Source of the DNA: Distichodus sexfasciatus
Taxonomy: Eukaryota; Chordata; Actinopteri; Characiformes; Distichodontidae
Reading direction: 5' to 3'
NCBI GenBank assembly: GCA_032718565.1
Contig: JAVGVS010000011.1
Coordinates: 3,185,123 to 3,249,122 of the forward strand
Length of the DNA: 64,000 nucleotides
Part shown: positions 46,326-57,762 of the stretch, in pieces
Layout: each line of letters starts with the position of its first letter
Numbering within the stretch: position 1 is the first letter of the stretch
Made by a program: the position numbers and the translations under genes
Notes under the pieces: generated by a model
Database searches by the model: none
What the model saw: the letters and a program-made list of their open reading frames with translations, nothing else
What the model was told of the DNA's origin: nothing

Positions 46326-48609
46326 TACTCTCCAGTTCAATGTGAAAATTAATTATAACCATTTTACTTGACAGTCAGTTGATGACTACATATAGTCATT
46401 GATACAACTACTAGGCTACTTCACAATATATGGCACTGAGTCATAATGTATGTTAGAGATTAAGATGTTCCAGACCTTTGCTTGAGGAAATCTTCTCCAA
46501 CTGAACCTCTTTGAATTTTAATTGAAGACTCCTGCTCTATAACGTCATTAAAACGTATACAAAATGTACAAACCCTAGCCTTCCACTTTTGTAGCTTTTC
46601 TGACAGGTTAGTTCATAAGAAATTCATTCAAATTCATTCATTGTGATTTTTATGTTGATGAACTCATACTGAATGCACTCCTCCATTCCTTTTGAATCGT
46701 GATATCTTTGCTGCGTAAAAATGTCTTGCCAAAAGCAGTGTTCTGAATGCATTCAGGCTGTGCTGATTATGTAATTAAATTCATTAAGATTATTAAGTGC
46801 ATTAACCAATCTCTCCTTTCCATTTTCCTTTCCACTTTGGTTGTCGTGATAAAAGTTGTGCTGTAAAGCAACTATAGACTTATTTAACTCGCATTTACAT
46901 TTAAATATGAAGGCAGCATCACTTATATTCTGCTCAAAGAAGGAAGTCCCATAATCCAAACAGAAACTTAAATAATGACTGCTCAGATAGAAGAAAATAT
47001 TCACCAGAAATCTTTTTACATAGCTATTTTATTTGATGACTAGTCTTATATTAGAAGTAGTCCTCATGGATAATTCTAGCACGATAATTTAACATATAAT
47101 TTGATCTTTTGCCTATGATCTTGCAGTAACTTTCTTGTTAGCACTAACCAACATTGCTGCATATATTTGAAAAATTCAATTTAAACAACCTATAATTTGT
47201 CCATTTCCGTTTAGCAAAGAAAATTACCCAGAAATATTGTGTTATGTACTGTATATACAGATATATATTCTTTGGGTGTGGTGTTTGCTCTGTCTAGTGT
47301 GAAAAGGGGACATTCAGTTGCATAAACTCGCTCTACAAAGAATTCTTAAATATCTTGTGTTTAACCGAAAAGTCCCGGCCACATGTCTCTCCATTGTGAA
47401 TGTTTTTGCAGGCAAGCTCTTCTCTCTTTGCATCTCTGTCCTGTGGAGCTCGTCTTACTGCATCCTCTCCTCTCTCCTCCGAAACGATGACATCATGCAG
47501 CTTACGTCAGGCCCAAAGCTCACCAAACACAGCAGTGCTGTCCTGCTTTCACAGAGCTAATGCTTATAAAAAATCCCTCCTCGCCCAGCCCTGCTTTCCA
47601 CTCCATCATATATATAATATAATGTAAACAATTTGATATTTTAACTTTTGATTTTTTGTGCACTGCATAACCCTAACTTCATTCATAAAGCTGAACGTGC
47701 ATATTTTTGTTTGCAGCTGATGTTTCAGAATATACATTTGCCGTTGTGTTGTGTTGTGTTGTGTTATATTGTGCAGTATGTGCAACAGTGCAGCATGAGC
47801 CCGAAAAATCCAGTCGCTGCACCGTGCTGCGTTTACCACAGCGATGATGTCATCACCCTCCTCATCCTCACCCATGATGAAGGGAGTGGAGGGGTGGAAG
47901 AGAGTGAAGTTGACGGATGGGTAAACCTACCCCCCTCCCTCCTCCCCCCTCTCCCCCCACCCTGTCGGCTAAAAGGGTGATTTCACTGCCCTCCAATCAA
48001 AGATGACTGAGGAAGTGAATGAGGGAAACATTATGAATGAATCAGCAGCCATTCTTAATCCTCTCTCTTTCTCCCTCCCTCCCTCCCTCCCTCCTTCTCT
48101 CTCTTTCCCTCACCCTCCCTCCCTCTCTCTCTCTTTCCTATCCCATCAGCACAGTGTGAAGACATGTGTATGTGCATACGAGAGAGAGAGGGAAAAAGCA
48201 TGATAGAGAGAAAGAGCAAGAGACACAGTGAGAGAGAGAGAGAGTTGTGGGGGCTGTTGCCGTGCAGATTATGGGCTGTAATCCTCGGGAAAGGCGAATG
48301 TGAATGACAGAGATCTGCTTTTGCTTCCGTTTCCAAAGGGAGACCGGATGTTTCTGACTCGCTTATGTCATAGCAACCGCATCCACTAATACCTCCAGCA
48401 TCCATTCATACTCCCTTTTCCTCCCCAAACCTCCCTCCTTCCCTACTTGCTTCCATGCATCACTCGTTCTCTTCTTCTCTCTTTCTCTTTCCCTATCTCT
48501 CTGTCCTCATCCCTCTATCAAGGAGAGGAAGTCATGCAGCCTCAGCCTGTCTCTCGTTCCAGCATCCATTGAGAGAGGAGATGGCTAGGGGAGGGGGCTT
48601 TGTTGCAGT

Positions 48610-48648
<39 letters not shown>

Positions 48649-51440
48649 AGATAGAGAGAGAGAGAGAGTGGTTTCTGGCATATTATCACACGCCTTGTGC
48701 ACATCCTGTATCAAGGGTACATTGAGTGCTTTTCATTCTCAGATTTTAAATGCAATTTAGGAGGTGATACATAAAAAGAGGCTTCATTTACTGATCCAAC
48801 CAGACTGAGGGGGTGCGAGGAAATGATAAAAAGGATGGTGTTAAATGAGCGAAAAAACTGACAAACGCACAAAACGAGTCAGCCAGAATTGTGAGCGTCA
48901 ATTACATCGGGTCAATCAGATGACCTTTTCCCCACTAATGTACACGCAGAGGCACGTGGAATATCCTCCCCCCGGTAATCACAAATGAGGCAGCTATCGG
49001 CCCTTACTGGAACCAGCGGCCACTGTGGTCTGAGGAAGGCTTTTTTTAAAAGGTGGAAGACCCTCTGAGAAATGGAGGAGGAGTAGGCCTTTCTCCAGGT
49101 CAGGAAACGCCCGAGTGGGCAACAGCTCCGCTCACTCATGCAAATTTGCAGCACGGATGTTGAGGCGTGCAGAGCAACGTGACCCGCTCCGGCATCGCAC
49201 TCCGGCGAGCTCAGGAGAGGGAACAGAACAGAGGGGAGGGAAGGATGGGTGAAAAAAAGCATGACTGAAAAACGCACTCTGGGAAACTGTAGCACGTTCA
49301 TGAAAACACAGAGATTTTGCTTGGGCTTTGACATGGATACACTTGTGAACAGGCTGAATGGCATCATTAAAGTCACAGGAGCTCAAGAGACGGACAACAA
49401 AAGTTAAAGCTGGATAACATTGCGGCAGCAGATACATCCATTATCTCTTCTGTCCTTGGACTCTGTTCTTCAGATTTACACTCTCAATCCCAGTCTCAAC
49501 ATAGTAAAAGTCATATCTTAATCTTATTATGACTCTTTTATTTGCAATGACTAGAAACCATGAATTTACTTCTACTTTGTGACTCAGATGAGATGTAATT
49601 CGTGTTTTTCTCTCGCTTTCCAGCGCTGAGAAAATTCCAGTCCAAAATATGTGCTCTAAATGAATGATCTCCAGGGAGGTTTGAAATTTTTTGCTTTCTG
49701 TGATTTGAGAAACAGATGTCGGTGGAAACAAAATGTGTATCATGGCATGAGAATCCTGGGAATTTTCAGATGCATTTTTAGATACGGTTCATTTTTAGAA
49801 CGTCTCAGTAAACCAACTTGGTGCAAGTCGCACCATTTCATCGCTTTCTTTTCTATGGGATCTGAAAATACATTTTTTACACTGTTCTTACACCTTGTCA
49901 CAACAGACGCAGTGTGAACAAAACCTGCAAACCTAGAAATCAAGGAAAACTGCTGAACTGTGATTATTCTGCAGGCATTTATATTGGGCTAAATGCACAA
50001 ATTAAGGCTCAGAGGAGCCATGCTGAAGAAGTGCTTAAGATATCTTCATTAGTAACAACCCCTAAATCAATCAGTAAAATGTGTGTGTGTGTGTGTGTGG
50101 ATCATTGTGTGAGGACATAACTGTCTATACAAAATTGAAACATGAGATTCATGAGATTTTATTTTTATTTTATTTGTATGTCATGAGTACCATAATGATT
50201 TTTTATATAGGAAATGACCAGATAAAAGAGAAAGGTGTGTGTGTTCATGCATGAGTATGTGTGTATTAATGTGACATGGAAATCTGACATTAAATACAAG
50301 CTACATCACTGTGTTTTTCATCTTTCTTTTTGTATTTTTTGCTGGTGCGTTTGTGAGGCAGAGTCAGTAGAGATTCCTTTGGAAAGCTCTCTTGTAGCTC
50401 TGACATCACTGTGCTTTCTAAATGCTAGGCACAGTGTAGTGTAAACTGTTTGGCTCTTTCTACTCACCGCCCAAATCCATTAAAAGTCACTATTGACTGG
50501 TCACTCTGCTTACAGGAAGTAGGTCTACACTGACCCAAATTGGTGCACCAGACTACCAGCTTTTCAGGACCAGCAAAAAAATCCTTTAAAATACATTGCA
50601 TTTCACTATTAAGATAAAATATTTTACACTAGATGTAGTGAGGTAGCTGTAGGTGTAAATATCACAGTGAGACTGAAACGTTCCCTCACTTCTCTGTGTC
50701 AGAGTGATGCATATTTATTATTATTCCATTTAATGTGGTTTCATTATTTTGATCAGTCACTGATTTACCCTGAAGTTCCTGTGTCTTCCTCAGTCTGAGG
50801 CCTTGATGTTTGCTCTAACATTAATGATAAACTCAACATGGGCCATTGCTGCCCTTTATTTGACCTCTGCTTTTTGTGTGCTATTATTGCTGATGTCATC
50901 GCTGCAAGGCTTGCTGGGAATTGCATTTCTACCATGGAACACTGAGAGCACTTTGCCAGATAGTTTTCACACAGATTTCACACAGCACAGGGTTCCACAT
51001 AGAAACTGAGGTGGAGTGGGTTTTATATGAGACAGTCTTACAGAAGAGCATAATGGAAATATTGTTATAACAAAAGTAATGTAGAGAAATTTGCGTCAGA
51101 TGCAATATTTTTACATATTGCATATTGCAGATTTTAGATATTGCATTATTCGCAATAATGTAATTATAGTAAAAATGTTTTTAAAAAGTTAGCCTAGTCA
51201 TTATGATAAAAATAAAACAATACAAATAAAATAAACATAAATAAAACTTTAAACACAAATCGAGCTACTATTAACTACTCATTTATGAACTGAATTGTAG
51301 GACGTTTGGTTATGTGTTAGTCGTGTGTGTGTGTGTGTCTGATCGGTGTCAGTCAGAGCTGGTGCTTCAAGTCAGGATAATTGATGAATTGTACAAGACT
51401 GACATCTACTGGTTGACTTTGTGTAAAACAGACAATGAAA
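46326..51440. other. Gene-poor DNA with simple sequence and a GC-richer block
   Basis: No gene recognised. It contains (GTGTT)n near 47740-47770, a pyrimidine tract (48060-48140), GA tracts (48180-48245, 48650-48668), a (GT)n array at 48616-48645, and a repeat-free, CpG-bearing block at 48900-49250 with an octamer-type ATGCAAAT near 49138. Short GT arrays recur at 50081-50099 and 51322-51339. Confidence 0.5.
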
Positions 51441-51458
51441 TAGTGACTACATTTATTG

Positions 51459-51767
51459 CTTCATTCATTTTCCAAACCGCTGAATCCCAGTCGGGGGGAC
51501 CAGAGCCTATCCCGGGAACTTACCGGTGCAAGGCGGGGACCAACCCTGGGCACACTCACACAATCACACTCACATTCACACCTTACGGGGCCCATTTAAC
51601 CTATGGTGCATGCCTTTGGACTGTGGGAGGAAACCGGAGCGCCCAGAGGAAACCCACGCAAACACAGGGGGAGCATGCAGAAAGGCCCTATGGCCGTCCC
51701 CGGGGTTCGAACCCTGGACCCTCTTGCTGTGAGGAGGCAGCGCTAACCACTGTGCCACCGTGCCACC
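51459..51767 (-). repeat. tRNA-derived SINE, family B, copy 4
   Basis: Minus-strand head GGTGGCACGGTGGCACAGTG, then 'gttagcgctgcctcctcacag' and box B GGTTCGAACCC. The body is the best preserved of the four. Flanked by TGACTACATTTATT (51445-51458) and TGACTATATTTATT (51768-51781), a 14 bp target duplication with one change. Confidence 0.95.
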
Positions 51768-51781
51768 TGACTATATTTATT

Positions 51782-54700
51782 ATATATATATTCATTCTCT
51801 ATACAATAACCCTATATATACATACACGTTTATTTTACTATAATTTATTAAATATGTTTAATTAAAAACTACTTTTTGTAGCAAAACTAACCAGTGCCTC
51901 ATGCATTAGCAGCAGGTATCCACTATACCTGGACCACCAGCATACTGCTGGTTCATTGCTGCTGAAAACATAACATAGAAGGGCCGGTGTCCTGGAGGTT
52001 TTCCATCCAACCTGCTCAGTCTCTTCTCTCCCTCCAGGACCGGAACTGATTACCCTTGATGTAGATAGTTAGCAGCTCAAATACTCAAATAGTTGAAAAT
52101 ATAGATCCATAACACAACCAAAAAAGTGATAAAGTGATAAGAAGACATCAAGGCAAGCAGAGGCATTTTTTCATAAGGTCTTAACTCCAGCCAAACCTTT
52201 TAATTCTACAAATAAAAATTAATTTCTCAGAAGACGTCTAAGAAAATGAATAACATTGGTGATTTCCAAAAAACATGTGGAGGTGCCACACGGTCAGTTT
52301 TTGATCATTTTTAGTCAGGACGTGACTGAGAAGAAATATTGATTGCACATTTTCTAACAAGACAAACGCAGTCACTGTGACTTTAGCTATTCTACCAAAT
52401 ACAGTAAAGCTCACAATCCTCCAAAGTTAGTTTGATATTATATTTGATATTGCTTTCATAATCAAGATGATTTCCAACTGCTTTTCCATACACAGCAATC
52501 ACAAATTCGCCAGAAGTTGCCTGTCTAGTTACAACTCATATTTACGATACTTCCAATAGCAACAGTTTTGGGGTCACCTTATGTGCTGTATCAGTTGATT
52601 AAATAGACAAATTTGCTCCTGCAATGAATGGATTTATTGGCCTATTGATTTGATTGTCTGACTCATGCCATTAGCATTAGAAGTGCTCTCAAATTACATT
52701 TTTGAAGTGTAGATGGTGGTGTTTTATGAGGAGGTTGAGTCATGAAAAAGGATAACATGCTAAATATTAGGTTGGCTACTTTTTCAGGAGAATATGCAAT
52801 CATTTCCAGGGTGTAAAATCAGATTCATGTGATTTAGTCTAAGCTCTAATCGACATTTACATATGGAGTACGGCTCCTGCTCAACATCACAGTTACAGAG
52901 ATTATTTTCATAATGGTCATGTGCATGACTAAATCAGGATGGGGATGGAATTTTGCAGCAATTGGTTCGGTAAATGTAGTCTGTCGATTGGTCTCTGCAA
53001 TGAGTCAATGCTTTGCTTATTTCTGTCTTACTGAAAATATCTCACAGGAGCGTATCATAGATCTCATGCACAACCACTAGTAGAGCATTAGTTCTGCTTT
53101 ACAGTTATTGTGGGGCATGGAGGAGCATCAAGACACTGGCGGCAGTTTTGTCTGTTTGCAATTTTAGTTATATAGCATTTTTTTCCAGATGGACTCCCAT
53201 TTTACAACGACGGTGTAAATTTGTGTTACGGGTCTTGTTTAGTGGTCTTATGGTGGTGGTGGTACTTTAGGATTTTGCTTCAGTTCAAACTTAAAGGCTC
53301 AACCAGAATTCGTATCTATTTATATTTACATTTTAAGGCATTTAGAAGACATTGTTATCCAGGACAAACAAACATTTAAACTTCCAGATTATAACACTTT
53401 CAGTAAAGGTGAGTTAATATGTGTAGAAAGTGTGACTGAGTTACAGAGTTGCTCCACGTGTTGCTCAACTGCAATGTGTGAGTAAATATATGCATCATGT
53501 TTAATTTAAAATCAGATGTTTATGGTGGGGGGTAAGTTCACATGGGTCAAAAGTGGCTTGAAACAAGGAATAAAAACACAAACATTCAGATTCCCACGGG
53601 GAAAGAACACAAATTAAACCAAGAGCACATAAAGTACGAATTTCAACCTCACACTCCTGTGGGTGACAGCAACACTTTGACTAAAGAAGAAAAGAGCTAC
53701 GTTTCCTTGTAGTGAGAGCTTCATTGCACTTGAAATTTTTTAACAAAAAAAAATCTGAAAACACCTCACTTTCTAGGAGTTCATGGCCTTGAAACATGAA
53801 ATGGATGCAGTAGTGAGGACTGTGTCTGCATGTTATTGCTTCTTTTGCATCCATTCACATGGAATTCATATGTAATATTATATAATAATATATTATTGAA
53901 TAATAATAGCATAATTTAAAAGAGTTCAAATGGCAAAATCCTCACCACAACATACATATGCATGTTAGTAGGCAATACAATATGATTTAAAATATACATA
54001 TATTTAACATTAAGCATTATTTGCCACCTTACCAACCTTTACACTCCCTCATATGATGAGACACCCTGTGGTCAGTGTGAACAGCTGTTTAAAAACAACA
54101 TTGCAAAGTTTCTAAAAACAAGCTTATACCCACCACAGGTGACGGAATCTGACTTTCCATAAGTAAAAATGAGAAATCAGAACAGTATCAATAAACATCT
54201 ATATTTTATATATGGGGAATTTGTACACATTATTGGCATGAACATTGTATATTCTACAGTATTCGTGCTTACATTTAGTATTAAAACCAACCAAACTCAA
54301 GAGGCTGAACAAAGTCTGCAACAGATTATGCTAAATGTTTCAGCCAGCATTTTGTTGGTTTGTGGCTGGATTCATTTACAGTTGTGTCAAAATGCTGTTT
54401 AACCTTGAGGTTAGACTCAAAGACCATTGGGTCAGCGCAGGGTGAGAACTTGGTGAGAAACTTTTCATACAGTGCTGTGAAATGGCCACATTTCAGATCT
54501 GTAACTGGGCTGCTGTAGAAGCACTGCACTAGAAAGATGTCAACAAAACTATTAAGATGTTGGATTAATAAAAACACATAAGAGGTTTCTCCAGTTGACA
54601 TTCTATATATTATCATAATATGTAATCCAAAAAGGCAGGTCTTGAGTTGGAGCTTAACCGTCTAATACTGTATCTTTTGGCCTTTTTGCATTTCATTTGA

Positions 54701-54900
54701 CATATACCATGACAGAAGTCATATACCCAGTAGTGCATAGTCTTATACTCGAAGGCTGTGTGTAGAAATTATTGTTATGGTGCAATTCTTAACTGTAACA
54801 GATGATATCTGTCACTGCCTTTTAGAGAGATCAGTTATTGCAATTTATATAAAGTAATTGATCAATTGACTTAGTTAAGTTTTACCAAACAAATTATTAC
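51782..54900. other. AT-rich intergenic DNA
   Basis: No gene recognised. 52780-52960 is complex and repeat-free ('aatatgcaatcatttcc', 'cataatggtcatgtgcatgac') and could be a conserved element. 53320-53375 is a fragment of the tail shared with the SINE at 27312-27515. Confidence 0.5.
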
Positions 54901-54954
54901 ATATTACACATGATGAACACGTGTTTATTAAAAATTCTTCATGATCACGTCATG

Positions 54955-55070
54955 ATAAATGGTTCTGCAAAGAACCAATGGGTAAAATGGTCTTTGTAGA
55001 ACCAAAGAAGGTTCCCCTATAGCATCACTGAGAAGAACCACTTTTGGTTCTAATATTTTTAAGAAAAGCA
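54955..55070. repeat. 'GGTTCT/AGAACC' dispersed repeat
   Basis: Alternating 'tggttctgcaaagaacca', 'ggtctttgtagaaccaaagaaggttcccc' and 'aagaaccacttttggttct' words make several overlapping small hairpins, a pattern common in fish intergenic DNA. It lies just inside the predicted 3' end of the minus-strand small ORF transcript. Confidence 0.6.
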
Positions 55071-55363
55071 AGTCGATTGTTAAATAATACCATCTACCTC
55101 AACTTCATGATGCCACTCGCACATCAGGTCACGGAAAGGCACAACCTCCAGCCATATAATTTTTGATTTTAAGTTAATTTTTTTCTTCCCAGCTCTATTT
55201 CCAGTCAACCCAAGCCGGATTAAAGTGTACAAAACACAAACATTCCCCATGTGCGCCCTCAGTCCACAGAGCAACTACAGTGGGAGGAGGCAGCCAGGCA
55301 CATGACCTGGGAAGAAAGCAAAACGACAAGGGATCAGAGTGGGGCTGGTGATTATGCCGACGC

Positions 55364-55498
55364 TTAGCGTAGCCTCCAGTAATATGCAGCTCTGGTAACG
55401 TTGACAACCGACTTGACGTAGCTCTCGTACGCTCCAAAGGCCAGTTCCGCCTTTTTGAACTTCTTAAAGTAGATTCCCTGCAACAGGCTGCTGCTCAT
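55364..55498 (-). CDS. Unrecognised 44-residue small ORF with coding-like codon use
   Basis: Minus-strand ATG...TAA encoding MSSSLLQGIYF, then KKFKKAELAFGAYESYV and a tail ending RAAYYWRLR. It is basic and aromatic-rich with no clear membrane segment; the amphipathic, Lys-rich start could suit mitochondrial targeting, but that is speculation. Reasons to take it seriously: about 70% of codons end in G or C inside an AT-rich region, there is an A at -3 before the ATG, and a possible poly(A) signal lies downstream on the same strand (reverse of TTTATT at 54924-54929). A usable acceptor, GCAG, sits five bases before the ATG, preceded by a pyrimidine-rich run, so this may instead be the last coding exon of a longer gene. 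I recognise no family. Its start is only 23 bp from the divergent start of the SLC23-like candidate exon. Confidence 0.45.
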   Translation of the reverse strand: MSSSLLQGIYFKKFKKAELAFGAYESYVKSVVNVTRAAYYWRLR

Positions 55499-55521
55499 CG
55501 TTTCTGCTTCAGGCCAGAGTC

Positions 55522-55596
55522 ATGCATCTCTCCCAGGAGGACCAAAAGGTAGAGGTTGTGCTGAAGGGAAAGGAAGGTACGGGAACAACGTTCCAA
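55522..55596 (+). CDS. Candidate first coding exon of the SLC23-like transporter gene
   Basis: Starts MHLSQEDQKVEVVLKGKE, a hydrophilic N-terminus as expected for this family. Two donors both keep the frame open into the next exon: GAAG|GTACGG after 55576 (phase 1), joining the acceptor at 63618-63619, and CAA|GTAAGT after 55596 (phase 0), joining the acceptor at 63611-63612. The frame compatibility supports the link, but the 8 kb distance and the lack of a family-specific motif make it provisional; a closer first exon could have been missed. Confidence 0.45.
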
Positions 55597-57248
55597 GTAA
55601 GTGGCCTCATCATGCTTGGAACAAAACTGCTAACTCATGCCTGCTTGCTGCAATCAATGGAGCAAGTAATGCAATTTTTACAATCAATTGCTTTTTGTTT
55701 CTGAATCACATGGAATTCGGCATGTGCTCTGTTCACCAAAAGCTGTGGTTATGTTTTCTCTGCTTGAAGTAAATCAAAATGTTGCTTATTATAAAAATAG
55801 AGATTCATTACCTTGTCAACCTGATGTAGGCAAGAGAGGGTCAGAGAGAAATGATCACCTTTAACAAATTGATTGTGATACACTAGTAAGATTTTTTCCA
55901 CTTGAATTCAATCATTCTCAAAACATGTCAAAACACTTAACTTTTAATGTTAACAAAAGGACAACCGAGAAAAAGTTAAAACTGCTGATTCTTATCTGTC
56001 ACTATAAGTACAAGTTATGGCCTAAAATTGATAAACCATACACCTGGAAGGGCGAGGAGTGATAAAGTGGAACTGAATGAGCAAGTAAGTGCAAGAAACA
56101 GCAAAGAATTTAAAAATACTAATTAATGCAGGAGTGACGTGAGAGGAATCAGGAGCTCAGCAGAACATGTTGGGTACAGTTCTTTAGGAATTATTTTTTA
56201 TACTCTTACTTTTTATATCTCTTACTTTTGGTCTTTTTGTAATGAAAAAAACAGAACCAAAAGGAAGAATAAAGTGTATATTTTTAATATTTTTTTAGCC
56301 ATTTTTCTGGGATTTCATTAAACAATCTCACATTTCTTGTCCTGACATTAAAGCAAACTGCAAAAGATAAGCCATGTCCCTTTAGGATAATAAGGGCTAT
56401 TTTCCTCATTTGGGGACTAAGGTTACATGTAAATACTAGGATTTGGGAAAATAGAGCTTTCGGCCTCAGAAGGAATTATTCCTGCTACTGGCACTGCAGT
56501 GATGATCATGACATTTACTTCATTACTTTCGCAAATAATAGGTAATTCACTAGTCTATAGATGATTCACCACTCAAGCGCACACCATGTATGAAGGGGTC
56601 AAAACCTGCACCTGAAATTCTACATGATTTGTTCTGAAAAATGGCATTTCTTTTGAGAATAGTGTGTTTTTAAACTTAAAAGTTAACCTGACTAAACATT
56701 GCATCTTCTTGCACAGAGAACAGTGTAATGGTTAACACATCATGGAAATTTGATTCAAATGTACTTAAATAACTTAATAATATTTAATATTTTACTATTA
56801 TATTTCACTTTGAGGGTTTAAGTTTAATTATGGTAAAGTTTTTGTTTGTGTTTTCAAACTTAAGACTTTAAAAGTTAAGACTTTCATTATGTACAAGTGG
56901 TTAACAATTACTGAAAGCTATTGTGCCACACACAATTAATATGAAGTCACTTTCATCCACAGTAGCATCTAAAGGATTAGCCAGTGCCCAATGAGAGTAA
57001 TGTGGCAGCAGAATGGCTGGTTTTTGGTCTTAAAGGAACAGGTCAACCCCATAAATGTTCCAAAACGCAAATGGTATTCATTGTTAACCTTAATTCTTGT
57101 GCTGGGATATCACATGTTCAGTTCAGCTGTAAGTCAGCAGGGCTGTTCAGGGCTCTGCTCTATTTTCTCTGTGGAAACCTTTTGAGCATGTGCTTTCAAA
57201 ATCAGATTTCAGTCGCAGCAATACTCATAAGGACTTTTCTAACTAGGA

Positions 57249-57464
57249 GCAGTTGGGCAGTTGGTAGTGTTATTGGGAGACCTCTGGTTTGAATCTCAGA
57301 CCAGTAAATATGCTCATGAGCAAGGTACTGTCCCCAAGCACTGCTCCCTGGGTACTGCCCGTGTCGGCTGCCCACTGCTCCTTCACAGGTGGGTCAAATG
57401 CAGAGGTCACTGCGTGCTGTGGTGTGAGGTGTGTTAACAATGACAAATAATCACTCACTTTCAG
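57249..57464 (+). repeat. tRNA-derived SINE, family A, copy 8
   Basis: Head GCAGTTGGGCAGTTGGTAGTG, box B region 'ctggtttgaatctcag', body 'gctcatgagcaaggtactg' and 'gggtcaaatgcagaggtcac', tail 'gacaaataatcactcactttca'. A 20-30 bp deletion removes 'atttcgttgtggtgcactgtg'. Confidence 0.85.
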
Positions 57465-57724
57465 CCCATTTTTAATAAAGGTAAATACAGAGACTATCAC
57501 AGTAACAGGGATCTCACATCACTTCCTCCCACACTTTGCTTATGGGGATTTAATGTTTGGAATAATAAGTTTTACATGCATTATAAGTACACAGTTGCTG
57601 CTGCTGTCCTCATCACCGTGTGTAGTAAAGGTCCAAGTTTGGCAGGATTTATGTAGTTGTTCTCAATTATCCTTGTCTAGCTGGCCCTTCACTGCAGAAC
57701 AGACCCTGAGGGCAGACTTTGTGC

Positions 57725-57727
<3 letters not shown>

Positions 57728-57758
<31 letters not shown>
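57728..57758. repeat. (CA)n microsatellite
   Basis: Uninterrupted ACAC run of about 31 bp. Confidence 0.95.

Positions 57759-57762
<4 letters not shown>

Noticed and set aside
51314..51865. A 183-codon plus-strand ORF, one of the longest in the window
   Set aside because: Its middle is the reversed family B SINE (51459-51767), bounded by the SINE's own target duplication; the ends are a GT array and AT-rich DNA.
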